Below are positions 50,564 to 60,385 of a DNA stretch of 64,000 bases, one piece after another. This stretch comes from Taenia hydatigena (taxonomy: Eukaryota; Platyhelminthes; Cestoda; Cyclophyllidea; Taeniidae), in assembly GCA_036345935.2 (NCBI GenBank), contig JADWOT020000003.1:8110134-8174133 (forward strand), written 5' to 3'. The position numbers and the translations under genes were made by a program. The notes beneath the pieces are model-generated. The model did not search any database and was not told the origin of the DNA. It saw nothing but the letters and a program-made list of their open reading frames with translations. Each line of letters begins with the position of its first letter. The stretch's first letter is position 1.

Positions 50564-51379
50564 CTTTAACCGAGGTCCCCACATCGCAAGTCGTCCTGTC
50601 CCATTTTACAATGTTGGCAATGCTCAACCCTTCCTGGCGTATTGAACAGCCCTAATTGCAAGCTGCTTAAGCTTGTACTACTAAGGAAAGCATTGCGAAG
50701 ACGAAAAGACAGAGGTGGCAGGGAAGCGTACCACTGAGAAGTTGCAATAATAATAAGTGAGTTGACGCTTTGGTTTGCAGAAAAATTTTTGCATTTAAAG
50801 AACATTGTGGCTTAATAACACAAAACTGGCTTCTCATGTGGGTCGAATGCGTGCATGAAATGCTAAAAGTAGCAGCAAATTAAACACGAGTTCGACCTAG
50901 ATGCTTGGAAGAGCAGCCTGCATACCGCCCAAAGGCACGAGCATCCCGGAGTTACGTAAGATGAAGGTGTTGAACAATGCAGGAAGGCTCTCTTCATCTA
51001 ATCTCTACCAGAGTTCAACATTAAGAATATTGCCCCATAAATTGCTAGATTAACTTCATGAAGGCGTTTAATGTGATAAAATGGATCGCGAATGACGCCG
51101 ATATGACTACGGCTAAAATCGGTACGGCAGCAGGAAGAGCAGTATCTTGCTTCCCCACATAATCATCTTAAGGCAATCAGCGAGTCATGATGCCTCATTT
51201 AAAATTGGCCAACACAAATTCGCATCTCGGACGTGATTACATGACTCATCTCTTCGGGGGTGTGTCACCGATCTCATGTGGTCGCCGGCGCAATCTGTCA
51301 TTTGTTTGTTACTGACATCATCACAGATGGTCAGAATTAATTAATCAAATGCATGATTCCACTAAAAACCTAAGTATGT
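50564..51379. other. unassigned sequence
   Basis: No clear reading frame, repeat or RNA gene recognised. Confidence 0.4.
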
Positions 51380-51691
51380 TTAAATAGAGTTAATTAGGTA
51401 AGGATATTTGCCTTCTTCATCATCCTGACCACAATTTCTACTGGAGCCAACTAAAATGTCATTTGTGGTCAGCACATCCCAAATCCATGTGGTGTGACCT
51501 ACCACACAGAACCAAGCAGCAAAGAATGACAACTTCATCACAATTCTCCTCCTTCTAGAGACGTTCCAGCTTATAGGGCTGCTCCCGGAATCTAAGAGTG
51601 CGTGCCAGATAAGAAAAAGGAAGCAGCAGTGCAGCATGCATTTAAGAAACAGGGCTGCGAGCAGAGCAAAGATTAGTGATTGTAGGGACAA
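51380..51691 (-). CDS. unrecognised small membrane or secreted protein ORF
   Basis: A 103-codon ATG-to-TAA frame. It opens with a signal-peptide-like hydrophobic run (MSLQSLIFALLAALFLKC) and a second one (CCFLFLIWHALL). A basic stretch SRRRRIVMK and a third hydrophobic patch (SFFAAWFCVVG) come next, then an acidic tail with CGQDDEEGKYPYL. It is not duplicated within the window, and base usage is unlike the R1 modules. No family recognised. Confidence 0.35.
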   Translation of the reverse strand: MSLQSLIFALLAALFLKCMLHCCFLFLIWHALLDSGSSPISWNVSRRRRIVMKLSFFAAWFCVVGHTTWIWDVLTTNDILVGSSRNCGQDDEEGKYPYLINSI

Positions 51692-52312
51692 TTGATGCGC
51701 TGAGTTGTAAAGCGAAGAAGTTAAAATATCGAAAAATGGGAGAGCTCTCCATGAGTGAATGGAGATGCGCTAAATAGCATAGGCGATTTTAAGTAGCTAC
51801 TTGACATGGAAGTGCATATTTAGTGGGGTTAATTTGAGACAGTCCTCAAGTCGTAGGCATCACATCAGTCTTGGCATTCAACTGTTGACAAAGACAAAGT
51901 TGACAGCACAAGTTTCTCAACAAATCACAGCTAACCGCAATGTGGAACCTAAGCTGATAAAACGTTTGCTCTTGCAATGTTTTCACTTAAAACAGCCATC
52001 CAGCGCATTTGAGACTCTCGGTCAACCAGATAACTCTAAGTTGCAAAGGGCTCATAAGGTAGCACGCTGTAAAATGGTGGTGATTTGAAAGCTAGTAGTA
52101 ACTCAGACATCTGACCTCACAATACCATGTCATCATGAACATGAATAAGAGGTTCATCACTCAGCCTCTGACAAACTGATTCTTCTCAGCTACAGAGTAG
52201 CTTCATGGAAAACATAATGAAGGGCATGTCATGTATTAGCAAACTTGCCTCCACAGTCTTTAGAACGGGCGCAGCTGTAGCAAACTACTCTCATTGTAGG
52301 TGGTGTGCAGCG

Positions 52313-52633
52313 CACGTGGATCTGTTCATTCATCTGACCTTGCTAATCACCTTGGCGGGTGACAGTTTTAGTGCACGCATGAACAGTGGAGATGGGCGGA
52401 GGTAACCACTCATGCACTTTCCGATTTTATTGGCCTATGCACCACTTGAATCGCACACACTTTTAAGCATTGTGTATAGTTTACTAGAAATTATCTCAAC
52501 TTTGGTTTTGGTTGGATTTACCACTTCTTTCTGCATCGAATGCACTTACTTCATCCACATGAGCACATCATTCTGTGCCATCAAAACGCAAAACATATTT
52601 ATTAAAATTCCTGCAGTCGAGCACATCTCCTGA
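52313..52633 (+). pseudogene. TMEM17-like exon, copy with stop codon
   Basis: Equivalent to 2864-3186. It reads VDLFIHLTLLITLAGDSF, then MNSGDGRR, and meets TAA at 52403-52405 where the left copy has CAA. After that it resumes PLMHFPILLAYAPLES and IVYSLLEIISTLVLVGFTT up to a TGA. Upstream the frame is open back to 52205 because TGG replaces the TGA of the left copy. A single C-to-T change thus inactivates this copy. Confidence 0.4.
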
Positions 52634-52976
52634 CTCCTAGACCACTAACATGCAAAAAAGTCATGCAAAAGACACTTTTGCACTTTCACCAGGTTTCCGC
52701 TTCTATAGAGGTGCGCGTTTAGTGGACCAACATTTTCCGGATTTCAAACTTCGTGAATAAATCAGTGCTAGTCTACGTTGGTTTAATTTCATCACTCGTT
52801 ATGAGGAGTTGTAGTGTCGATGCTGATAAGGACAAGTCGTGTTAAAGTCGACACTTGAATTTATTTCGCAGATAAATTCATTGTTGTTTTACGGCTCAGT
52901 ATCTGCATTAGCCTAAATACACCATGGCACCTGCGTGGTCATTGCCAACTGCAAATACGCAAGGACTGCCTAGGGA

Positions 52977-53276
52977 ATGGCCATCTATCGTATCAAGCTA
53001 ATGGCTCGTAGCAGTGAAATAGGCAGCGGTATTGATGCCATAGTTGCTGCAATGCACTACTCTGCGCGCAAGATTATAAGTTTCCATGTTATTGGATTGC
53101 AGCCCTATAGTCGGATAAAGGGGAGTCAGATAGGTGTTGCTGATGCGCGAATGTTAGACCAGGTGATACGGCGAGAACCAATGAGCTGTCATCTCAGTGA
53201 GGTCACTTGGACACCCCCTCCAAGGCACAATGTATTTAAGCCTCGGCGCATCTACCACGCCATCAATCTACACTAG
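52977..53276 (+). CDS. conserved 99-codon frame, copy A
   Basis: ATG-to-TAG frame beginning MAIYRIKLMARSSEIGSG, with YSARKIISFHVIGLQP, WTPPPRHNVFKP and an end RRIYHAINLH. The copy at 56780 is also full length. At the middle the two copies differ by one inserted and one lost base (PYSRIKGSQ versus PLESDKGSQ), which restores the frame. The copy near 2219 is broken. Basic composition, no membrane helix, no family recognised. It precedes the TATA/ETS element on the same strand. Confidence 0.3.
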   Translation: MAIYRIKLMARSSEIGSGIDAIVAAMHYSARKIISFHVIGLQPYSRIKGSQIGVADARMLDQVIRREPMSCHLSEVTWTPPPRHNVFKPRRIYHAINLH

Positions 53277-53390
53277 CGTCTCGCGCCAATGGTAGGTCCA
53301 AAAGGCCAATATTTCTTTTTCATTAATTATTATTGTTTACACCTTAGTAATTTGGCTATTTCGCACCATTATATTTCGCCTATTTGAAAA

Positions 53391-53410
53391 TTATATAACC
53401 GGAAATGGCA
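53391..53410 (+). promoter_or_regulatory. TATA-like and ETS/YY1-like element, copy A
   Basis: TTATATAACCGGAAATGGCA, the same element as on the minus strand at 2080-2101 and at 57197-57213. Function inferred only. Confidence 0.25.
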
Positions 53411-53752
53411 TTCTTTCTTGTAAACATAGGCTCAAAACAGCTCAAGTCGTGATGGCCCTACTAACTAGGCGCCCGACGGATGCCAGTGAGGCTGGCTGCC
53501 GACCGTGGCTTCTAGCAGACGCTGCACGTGTATGCGTTTCCGTCACGAAGCTCTTCTTCTTTTTACATTGTGCCACATTCTCCTACAATGGAACGTATGG
53601 TCAGGGGGTTGCACGTCTACTATCGTGTTTTGGTCTGTTCCAGTAGCAAGCTTTTTTGAGCAACTTTATCAGCGCTTTAAATTGCTGCTTTGCTCTTATT
53701 GTATATCACCGCCTTTTCTCAAAGGGGCGTGCTCCAATGGTAGTGCTGTTTG

Positions 53753-53965
53753 CTAGGGCTCCTGTAATAACTGGGAGTCCTTAGTATTTTCAAAACTTCC
53801 ACTGAGGTCGCCGTACAACGAGTCGGTTGATGGGATGCTTCTTTCCATGTCACGAATCCTTGGCTGTGTTGCAGACACCTCATTGCCAGAACTTTTTCCA
53901 CAGGCCTTCTTTGTTTTGTAACGCTGACGGAAAGTCAAAGACATGACGAGGTCAGACCACTCCAT
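53753..53965 (-). pseudogene. NK2-like homeobox pseudogene A, C-terminal exon
   Basis: 70-codon frame. It opens EWSDLVMSL then RQRYKTKKACGK, where RYKTKK corresponds to homeodomain positions 53-58 with the Tyr54 typical of NK2/NK3 proteins. The preceding WFQN is ruined by a small deletion that also removed the splice acceptor. The tail contains SATQPRIRDMERSIPSTDS, then GDLSGSFENTKDS, and stops. Nearly identical to 57560-57772 and related to 60538-60690. Confidence 0.6.
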
Positions 53966-54044
53966 TGCACACTAATAATTGCCTTTAAACAGTTAATTTT
54001 ATAACTTGGTTATCGACAAGCCTGAGTCCCCGTTATGTTGATGA

Positions 54045-54374
54045 ACACATGCCAGTTCTTTGCGTTCATTCATGTTGAGGTAGTTTTTGTCGTTAAAGCG
54101 CTTTAATATCTCCCCAATTCGGCGTGATATTTAAATTTGCTGAGGCAGGCACAGATACAGTGGCAGGAAGTTGGTGGAGGCGAGAGTAATCTGGAAGTGA
54201 TAAGACGTTTGCCGGAAGATGTTGACACGTGATTGGGGTAGGAACGGTCGCTGCAACTGTGGCTGTAGCAGTCGTTGACTTAACTTTAACGATGTGTCAA
54301 ATGGGAGTGGTTTCGGCGTTCGGGAAATCGACGACGTAGTGGTAGTTCGAGATTGTCCTATGCTTCCACATTAG
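54045..54374 (-). pseudogene. NK2-like homeobox pseudogene A, homeodomain exon (truncated)
   Basis: Minus-strand copy of 57850-58181. It contains RIGEILKRFNDKNYLNMNER and KELAC (homeodomain helices 1-2), but has a TAA where copy B reads ILIP, the same one-base insertion in helix 2 as copy B, and no GT donor. Its 5' end is cut at the N. Confidence 0.65.
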
Positions 54375-54375
54375 N
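54375..54375. other. ambiguous base N at a duplication breakpoint
   Basis: The only N in the window. To its left is the truncated end of direct-repeat copy A; to its right begins the IR3 right arm (homologous to 48298 downward). The coincidence suggests that reads disagreed here or that an assembler joined two repeats. Confidence 0.95.
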
Positions 54376-56535
54376 TTTCATTTCTTCCACTCGGACACAT
54401 TTATTCTGCAAAATGTAAAACAGTTGAATGTTTTAGTCACCAAATTAGAAAATTTAATGTCATTTAACAACGGATTTTGGTGCCCTCCACTCAGAACTCA
54501 CATCAATTGCAAGACCTACGATTCTTCAAACCACAGCATCTTAAAGCAATTGCAAGTTATGCCATTTTACGGCAAAATAGTATTCCTCAATATGAATGTC
54601 AGTTTGCAAGGTATTTGCGGATTGACTTTTACATGCTAAACCACTTTTGACGCAAGCGATAGAAAGTGAGTTTAACGTATACAATGAGGGTCGGTATTTT
54701 TGCTACACCATCAATGGAAGTGACCGGATTTGACCTAAACAATCATTGGAGCGTCTTAAGCAGCGCCCAAATGCAAGGCTGCTCTGTCGCTAAATGTACA
54801 TTAGAATGCAATAGACCATGGAAAGTCATGATTGTCCTAAGTGATAAAAGGTAGCAGGGAATTTTCGACGCTCTATTGGCCTTATCTGCCAGTCTCATCC
54901 AAATGGGTGAAGTAAACAGGCGTGGAGATCCCTCCTTTTATTGTGCTTCCACTCTGTGCCATCTTGATGCATTGCGTTCCTTCGCACACACTTAAAGATC
55001 GCAAATAGGGCGCCTTCCTCTCTCCACTCAGCAAAACCATTTCTAAATTGCATGTTTCAATGGCAAGGACATCGGAGCGTGCATTGTGTGGCATGAAGAA
55101 ACAGTCACGAAAGCAGTGTTTGACGGGTGAGGAGGCAAGGCAGAACGAAAGGAAATAACTGGAGTTAAAGCAAGGACTGTTAGGTGTTGGCATAGTTTAA
55201 TTTACTCTATGAACTTACATCGTCGCTGGTGCAATGTTTCCACCCGTCTCGTGATTCCTGTTGAAGTGTCCTTGAACCGAGACTATGAAGTTGGCATGAG
55301 CATATGGAACAAGCAGTGAGAGAGAACGAGCTAGTGCAGCATTTGGAGGTATGGGACAAATAGGATGAGTGTAAATGGCGATTTGCTTCTTGGGTCACAG
55401 TCGATGCGTCAGTGGCGCTCCATTCTGATATACTTAATTCGAAAGACAGGATGTGTGGCAGAATGTGAATGGAGGTGAATGATATGCCGGTCATGATGTA
55501 GTGTGGTGATGAACGAATTCAGCAGCGTTTGTATGCAAGGTTGTGTTGGCTCGGCGACACGCTCTGTAATTTGCACTGTTATCTAGGAGACATGAGCAAG
55601 GTGTTGTGTCCACAGTCGTTTACGCCTATCTCGCTCCTCTTTCCTACGACAAAAGGGATCATCAAAGTCTCACAGTCACCGTGTCCAATTCCTGTTGCTT
55701 TAAGTTCGGTGCCCACTTGATCATTTCTGTGGGTTCCCCATTGGAAGCCTCGTTTCCGTTCTTAGCAACTGTTTCCCGTCGATTCGTCAGTTCAATAGCA
55801 GTTCTGCCTTCGTGTCACTGCTCCTCGGCTGACGGATATAAATTGCGACTGCAATTCAAGGCTGCAATCTGTACTCGAATTTGCGATCGCACATCCGATT
55901 TATTCGTCTTTACCGCTATTTCCTTGAAAGCTTGCGCTGAAGTTGTTCGGCATCACCATAGACGAGATGTTAGTTGCTCACGTCACTAGCTGTATAAACC
56001 GACACTAAATGCGTGGTAGCAAATGAAACTATGGAATTGTGGAATGAGAGTCATGGAGATTTTGGTGCTTGGTTGTCAACCATCAACACAATACTTACCA
56101 AATCTTCTCGTTTCTTGCTCGCTGAGACGTTGTTTGATTCTGCAAAAGCTTTAGAATGGACGGTAACTCCTGAGTTGGCAGAGTGAAGCTAATAAAATTT
56201 GCTTGAGGCAGGAGATTCTCAGGTCACAACTAAGCAAATGTAGGACCTCTCCATTCTCAATAGCATGTCAAACAACAAGGCAAATTTGTCTACCTCTGTA
56301 AAGAGTTAAACTAGAAATTCTTCTAAAACACACTCATCCACAGTTTTGCTGCGTGCCATACAGCCATTTCCTTCGGTTTGGAATCCCTAAGCTGAAGTGT
56401 CAATGAGGAGGAGGTTCACTCGAAGCAGCGACAACACTGAGGAACGTGCCATCCGACAGAATTCAGGACAGTTCAGTAAAATGCACCCCAGGATCATCGT
56501 TTTGCTAGTCGCTACCTTTTTTTCGTGACGCAGCC
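54376..56535. repeat. segmental duplication IR3, right arm
   Basis: Inverted partner of 46050-48298. The far end carries the sequence that at 46190-46300 reads GACGCAGCCATC-like and AGGAGGAGGTTTAC on the opposite strand. It contains the VVYAYLAPLSY frame (55606-55989), which belongs to R1 module c. The block is flanked on both sides by the two direct copies A and B. Confidence 0.85.
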
Positions 56536-56779
56536 ATCGTCGAATTTTGAAATTCGTGAATAAATCAGTGCTAGTCTACGTTAGCTCACTTTCATCACTC
56601 GTTATGAGGAGTTTTACTGTCGATGCTGATAATGACAGGTCGTGTTAAAGTCGACACTTGAAGATTATTTCGCAGATAAAGGCATTGTTGTTACACGGCC
56701 CAATATCTACATTAGCCTAAATACACCATGCACGTGCGTGGTCAATGCCAACTGCAAATACGCAAGGACTGTCTAGGGA

Positions 56780-57079
56780 ATGGCCTTCTGTCTTAGCAAG
56801 TTAATGGCTCGTAGCGGTGAAATAGGCGGCGGTATTGATGCCATAGTTGCCGCAAGGCACTACTCTGCGCACAGGATTATAAGTTTCCATGTTATTGGAT
56901 TGCAGCCCCTAGAGTCGGATAAAGGGAGTCAGATAGGTGTCGCTGATGCGCAAATGTCAGACCAGGCGATACGGCGACAACTAATGAGCTGTCATCACAG
57001 TGAGGTCACTCGGACACCCCCTCCAGGGCGCAATGTATTTAAGCCTCGGCGCATCTACCACGCCATCAATCTACGCTAG
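56780..57079 (+). CDS. conserved 99-codon frame, copy B
   Basis: Begins MAFCLSKLMARSGEIGGG, reads FHVIGLQPLESDKGSQIG and ends RRIYHAINLR before TAG. Same length as copy A despite offsetting indels. See 52977-53276. Confidence 0.3.
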   Translation: MAFCLSKLMARSGEIGGGIDAIVAARHYSAHRIISFHVIGLQPLESDKGSQIGVADAQMSDQAIRRQLMSCHHSEVTRTPPPGRNVFKPRRIYHAINLR

Positions 57080-57559
57080 CGTCTCGTGCCAATGGTAGGT
57101 CCCAAAGGCCAACATGTGTTTTTCATTAATTATTGTTGTTTACTCCTCCCTAGTTGTACGGCTGTTCTGCACCACTGTATTTTGTCTATTTGAACCTTAT
57201 ATAACCGGAAATGGTATTCTTTATTGATAACATAGGCTCAAAACAGCTTAAGTTGTGATGGCCCTACTAACTAGGCGCCCGACGGATGCCCGTGAGGCTG
57301 GCGGCCGACCGTAACTTTTGGCAGACGCTGCACGTGTATGCGTTTCCATCACGAAGCTCTTCTTCTTTGTACATTGTACCACATTCTCCTACAATGGAAC
57401 GTATGGTCAGGAGGGTTGCACGTCTACTATCGTGTTTTGGTCTGTTCCAGTAGCAAGCTTTTTTGAGCAACTTTATCAGCGCTTTAAATTGCTGCTTTGC
57501 TCTTATAGTATATCACAGCCTTTTTTCAATGGGGCGTGCTCCAATTGTAGTGCTGTTTG

Positions 57560-57772
57560 CTAGGGCTCCTGTAATAACTTGGAGTCCTTAGTATTTTCAA
57601 AGCTTCCACTGAGGTCGCCGTAAAACGAGTCGGTTGATGGGATGCTTCTTTCCATGTCTCGAATCCTTGGCTGTGTTGCAGACACCTCATTGCCAGAACT
57701 TTTTCCACAGGCCTTCTTTGTTTTGTAACGCTGACGGAAATTCAAAGACATGACGAGGTCAGACCACTCCAC
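57560..57772 (-). pseudogene. NK2-like homeobox pseudogene B, C-terminal exon
   Basis: As in copy A: RQRYKTKKACGKSSGNEV at the homeodomain end, then STDSFYGDLSGSFEN and a stop after LLQEP. Aligning it with the plus-strand copy at 60489-60690 shows a deletion of about 14 bases across the splice acceptor and Trp48-Phe49, which makes this exon non-functional. The C-terminal tail itself has no stop, so decay may be recent. Confidence 0.6.
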
Positions 57773-57849
57773 TGCACACTAATAACTGCCTTTAAACAGT
57801 TAATTTAATAACTTGGTTATCGACAAGCCTGAGTCCCCGTTATGTTGAT

Positions 57850-58238
57850 AAACACATGCCAGTTCTTTGCGTTCATTCATGTTGAGGTAGTTTTTGTCGT
57901 TAAAGCGCTTTAATATCTCCCCAATTCGGTGAGGTATTAAAATTTGCTGAATCAGGCACAGATACAGTGGCAAGAAGTTGGTGGAGGCGAGAGTAATCTG
58001 GAAGTGATAAGACGTTTGCCGGAAGATGTTGACACGTGATTGGAGTAGGAACGGTCGCTGCAACTGTGGCTGTAGCAGTCGTTGACTTAACTTTAACGAT
58101 GTGTCACATGGGAGTGGTTTCGGCGTTCGGAAAATCGACGACGTAGTAGTAGTTCGAGATTGTCCTATGCTTCCACATTGGTTTGGAGGTAAAGAGAAAT
58201 CGGTGCCGGATGTCTGCTGAAGTACAGGCTTTGGAGGG
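57850..58238 (-). pseudogene. NK2-like homeobox pseudogene B, homeodomain exon
   Basis: The frame opens after an acceptor-like CCGCTAG at 58239. It begins PPKPVLQQTSGTDFSLPPN and has a Pro/Gln/Ser/Thr-rich region (LLQPQLQRPFLLQ). It then runs into homeodomain helices 1 and 2: RIGEILKRFNDKNYLNMNER and KELA, matching NK2 positions 13-35. A one-base insertion after ELAC shifts the frame, and the donor GT found in the 60385 copy is GC here. Low-complexity activation or repression regions N-terminal to the homeodomain are usual in this class. The two lesions shared with copy A predate the duplication. Confidence 0.65.
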
Positions 58239-58401
58239 CTAGCGGATTGAGTAATGCGTGAGGAAAATGCAGGCATTGTCCATAAGATGTTTTGATTCAT
58301 TAATAGTAGCCTCATCGGTTCTCAGCCGTTTTGGTGGCAAGAATTCAGTTAGGCTTGGTCGTCTTCACTTTTGTTCTGCAGCAAGGTGTTGCTTGCTTCA
58401 C

Positions 58402-58466
58402 TTGCTGTTGGGAATGCGCGTTTGTTCCTGCCTCGGGTACCACTGGGCCTTCCCTATTTGATGCAC
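58402..58466 (-). pseudogene. NK2-like gene B, small internal exon
   Basis: A strong acceptor (TTTGTTTTTACAG) precedes the exon and CAA followed by GTGAAG ends it. The 65-base exon reads VHQIGKAQWYPRQEQTRIPN. It joins the upstream exon (ending 58707) in phase 0 and the homeodomain exon (starting 58238) in phase 2 without a stop. The exon call is inference from splice sites and phase. Confidence 0.45.
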
Positions 58467-58706
58467 CTGTAAAAACAAAACTACTGGAATGAGTATGCAC
58501 ACCCGCATGTAAGCTAATGTTAGTTCCACATTTATTTGGGTCAATGGCTTATTCATGTTGAGTTTGCTATTTTGAGCACGCAACTGGGTCCTTTTAGACA
58601 CCAACCCCGCTAACTCGACTGAGTGTAAATGCGTAGACGTTAGGACGACCTCAATACAATTGAAAATAGCAATGCATGAAAGGCAGCTAAGATCAGTCCG
58701 CAGACA

Positions 58707-58915
58707 CTGCATAGAGGAAGCGAATAACTCGCTTCGTCAGCTCTACATATTTCTTCATATCCTCATCTTCATTATCCTGTTTTTGGTCTGCTTCAGCATT
58801 AAGTTCATTTTCAAGCACATTCGCCGGCGTCCTAAATAGCTGCTTTTGCCTCGATAGCATATCGCCATCCTCTACTGAAAGGCCTTGCATCAAACAATCC
58901 AGGATGTTATGGTGA
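58707..58915 (-). pseudogene. NK2-like gene B, upstream exon with GDMLSR
   Basis: Open frame after a CCTAG acceptor: HHNILDCLMQGL, then EDGDMLSRQKQLFRTP, an acidic stretch (EADQKQDNEDEDMKK) and VELTKRVIRFLYA, then a GTGTCT donor. A diverged plus-strand copy at 60700-60890 matches from the TCACCAT start to FLY, and homology stops at the same two exon borders, which supports the exon. Function of this segment is unknown. It may be the N-terminal region of the homeobox gene or a neighbouring gene. Confidence 0.45.
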
Positions 58916-59015
58916 CTAGGTTTGTCTATTTACGCCTATTTGTAGCGCTTTTCCTTTTACGACGCTCTATAGACTCAGAGTGGATGTCGACTTCCCAAGA
59001 GCCAACGAGGAGAGC
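58916..59015 (-). pseudogene. possible further upstream exon
   Basis: An excellent acceptor (TTTTCTGATCCCTGCTCCTG, then GTTTAG) is followed by a frame reading LLVGSWEVDIHSESIERRKR until a stop. Its reading phase does not fit the next exon with any donor I see, so it is only a suggestion. Confidence 0.2.
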
Positions 59016-59059
59016 TAAACCAGGAGCAGGGATCAGAAAATTTGCGAAAAATTGGTAAA

Positions 59060-59650
59060 TCAAATTTTATGGATTTTTAATTGCTCTCCACCTAATATCA
59101 AGCGCGTGTAATGCTGTAAGCCACATACAGTTCCTACAAGGAACTGATTTAAATTAATGTAATGCTGAGATGGGCAAATGTAATTGTGGAACCAACCTTC
59201 CATTTTAATTTGAAAATAATATTGCTGACCTGTCTTTGAATCTACTTTGGCACTAATCGCTTCGCTAGATTCAGTCAAGGTAATCAGAAGTTGGAGCCCT
59301 TCTTAGAATTCCCTGCCGCTTTCAACATCAGTCCACAAATGGCTGACTGCTGTTCGTCACCAGTGCGAACACTAAGTGGCCTTCACTGGACGTTTTCACA
59401 GACAGAGGTTCTGTCACGACGATGAAACTGTAAACCCTCCACTTCCTCCCATTCTTTCGCATTTCGACGAACATGAAATCGACCTTTGACTCATTTGCTT
59501 TTCCGACGCAAGTAGATGACGAAAGTGAGCCAAGGTCACGTACTGCGGGATAGGCCTCACATCCTGTTTTACCAACGAATAAGTATTCCTACCTACCTTC
59601 ATGTCATTTGGACAAAAGCGCTTTGACTGCCACAATACTCATCGACTTGT
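59060..59650. other. unassigned, a few protein-like frames (minus strand)
   Basis: Minus-strand frames read LITLTESSEAISAKVDSKTG (59218-59300, with an AAGACAG/GTCAGC donor) and VGRNTYSLVKQDVRPIPQYV with VTLAHFRHLLAS (59515-59610). They may be exons, but no family or consistent joining was found. Confidence 0.25.
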
Positions 59651-60220
59651 AGGTCACAAAGGGCCATCTGGTGATACGAGCTTCTACGAATGGTTGGCTG
59701 CTTTCCAGGTGTGGCAGGAAGTTGTGGTGAGGGTGCAGAAAAGGCAAAAAGGTTCCTCTGCATCTAGATGAAATGAAGTGGTGAAAGCGACTTCATTTTG
59801 GCGATTCAGAAATCGATCTCTTGCATATAATAAAATTCGGAGTAATTATGAGACCTGAAATACTTCATTTTTGAGTGTTGATGTGTCCGTACGACAATGC
59901 CACCTATGGCGATTGTATAGACCGATGGTTGTGTCCCCTTGGTACCGATTAATATTAAGATTTTAGTTCTTGACTGAATTCTCTCGAAGGTAGATGATCG
60001 GCATGTTACGGGGGCGAAGTTTCCTTATGGGGATTAGGCTTCCATCCACTAGGAAGCCTTGACTATAGCGTGAAAGCAGCGCAAGGGAAAAACGAGACTC
60101 GCAGTGGTGATTGACGGACCAGCTGTCACGTTAACGCAGCTGGTGGATGGTGGTAACTTCTACTCACTCTTCCCAGTGCCACGTGCTGGTAATAAAGAGG
60201 AATAACAAATGCATGAATGA
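59651..60220. other. unassigned sequence upstream of homeobox copy C
   Basis: Nothing recognised. N-terminal exons of copy C would be expected here on the plus strand but could not be seen. Confidence 0.35.
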
Positions 60221-60385
60221 ATAAAGCAAGTGATGTGGAACATGAAAATGGTACAAGGCAGACGCAGGGTTGCTTTCAGCCCGTGCCAAATTGGTGAGAT
60301 TATGAAATGCTTTAACAAGAAATGCTACGTCAATAGGAATGAACGCGAAGAACCGGCGTGTTCCATCAACTTGATGGGGACTCAG
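60221..60385 (+). CDS. NK2-class homeobox copy C, homeodomain exon (residues 1-44)
   Basis: Homeodomain in one continuous frame: GRRRVAFSPCQIGEIMKCFN, then KKCYVN, NEREEPACSI and NLMGTQ, ending at a GTTAGT donor (60386). It aligns with NK2-class homeodomains without a gap. Matches are R5, V6, F8, S9, Q12, E15, F20, Y25, E30, R31, A35, I38, L40, T43 and Q44. Unusual residues are Cys at 11, 19, 24 and 36, and Pro34 in place of Leu, which would disturb helix 2. The NK2 class contains DNA-binding developmental regulators (NKX2 proteins). The frame is open upstream only to 60221. Possible pseudogene, see the next exon. Confidence 0.75.

Larger units (their letters stand above)
52005..53440. repeat. 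segmental duplication, copy A-proximal (inverted partner of 2052-3495)
   Basis: Same order of landmarks as 2052-3495 but on the opposite strand. The part from about 52733 is also duplicated directly at 56541-57250. At the equivalent of the F-box junction the sequence after CAAAACAGC goes on as CTACTAACTAGGCGCCCGAC instead of F-box coding. Confidence 0.85.
52730..54374. repeat. direct segmental duplication, copy A (partner 56540-58181)
   Basis: About 1.64 kb is repeated in the same orientation about 3807 bases downstream. The shared content is the 99-codon frame, the TATA/ETS element and the last two exons of the NK2-like pseudogene. Copy A ends abruptly at TTCCACATTAG just before N54375, whereas copy B continues into further NK2 gene sequence. 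Confidence 0.9.
56540..58181. repeat. direct segmental duplication, copy B
   Basis: Second copy of 52730-54374. Copy B is continuous with additional NK2 exons to its right (58238-58915), so it appears to be the original location and copy A the derivative. Confidence 0.9.

Noticed and set aside
59414..59635. Resemblance of RPIPQYVTLAHFRHLLAS to the start of a DIX domain (Axin/Dishevelled)
   Set aside because: Only a few residues fit, the following strand pattern is absent in the same frame, and no partner exon was found.
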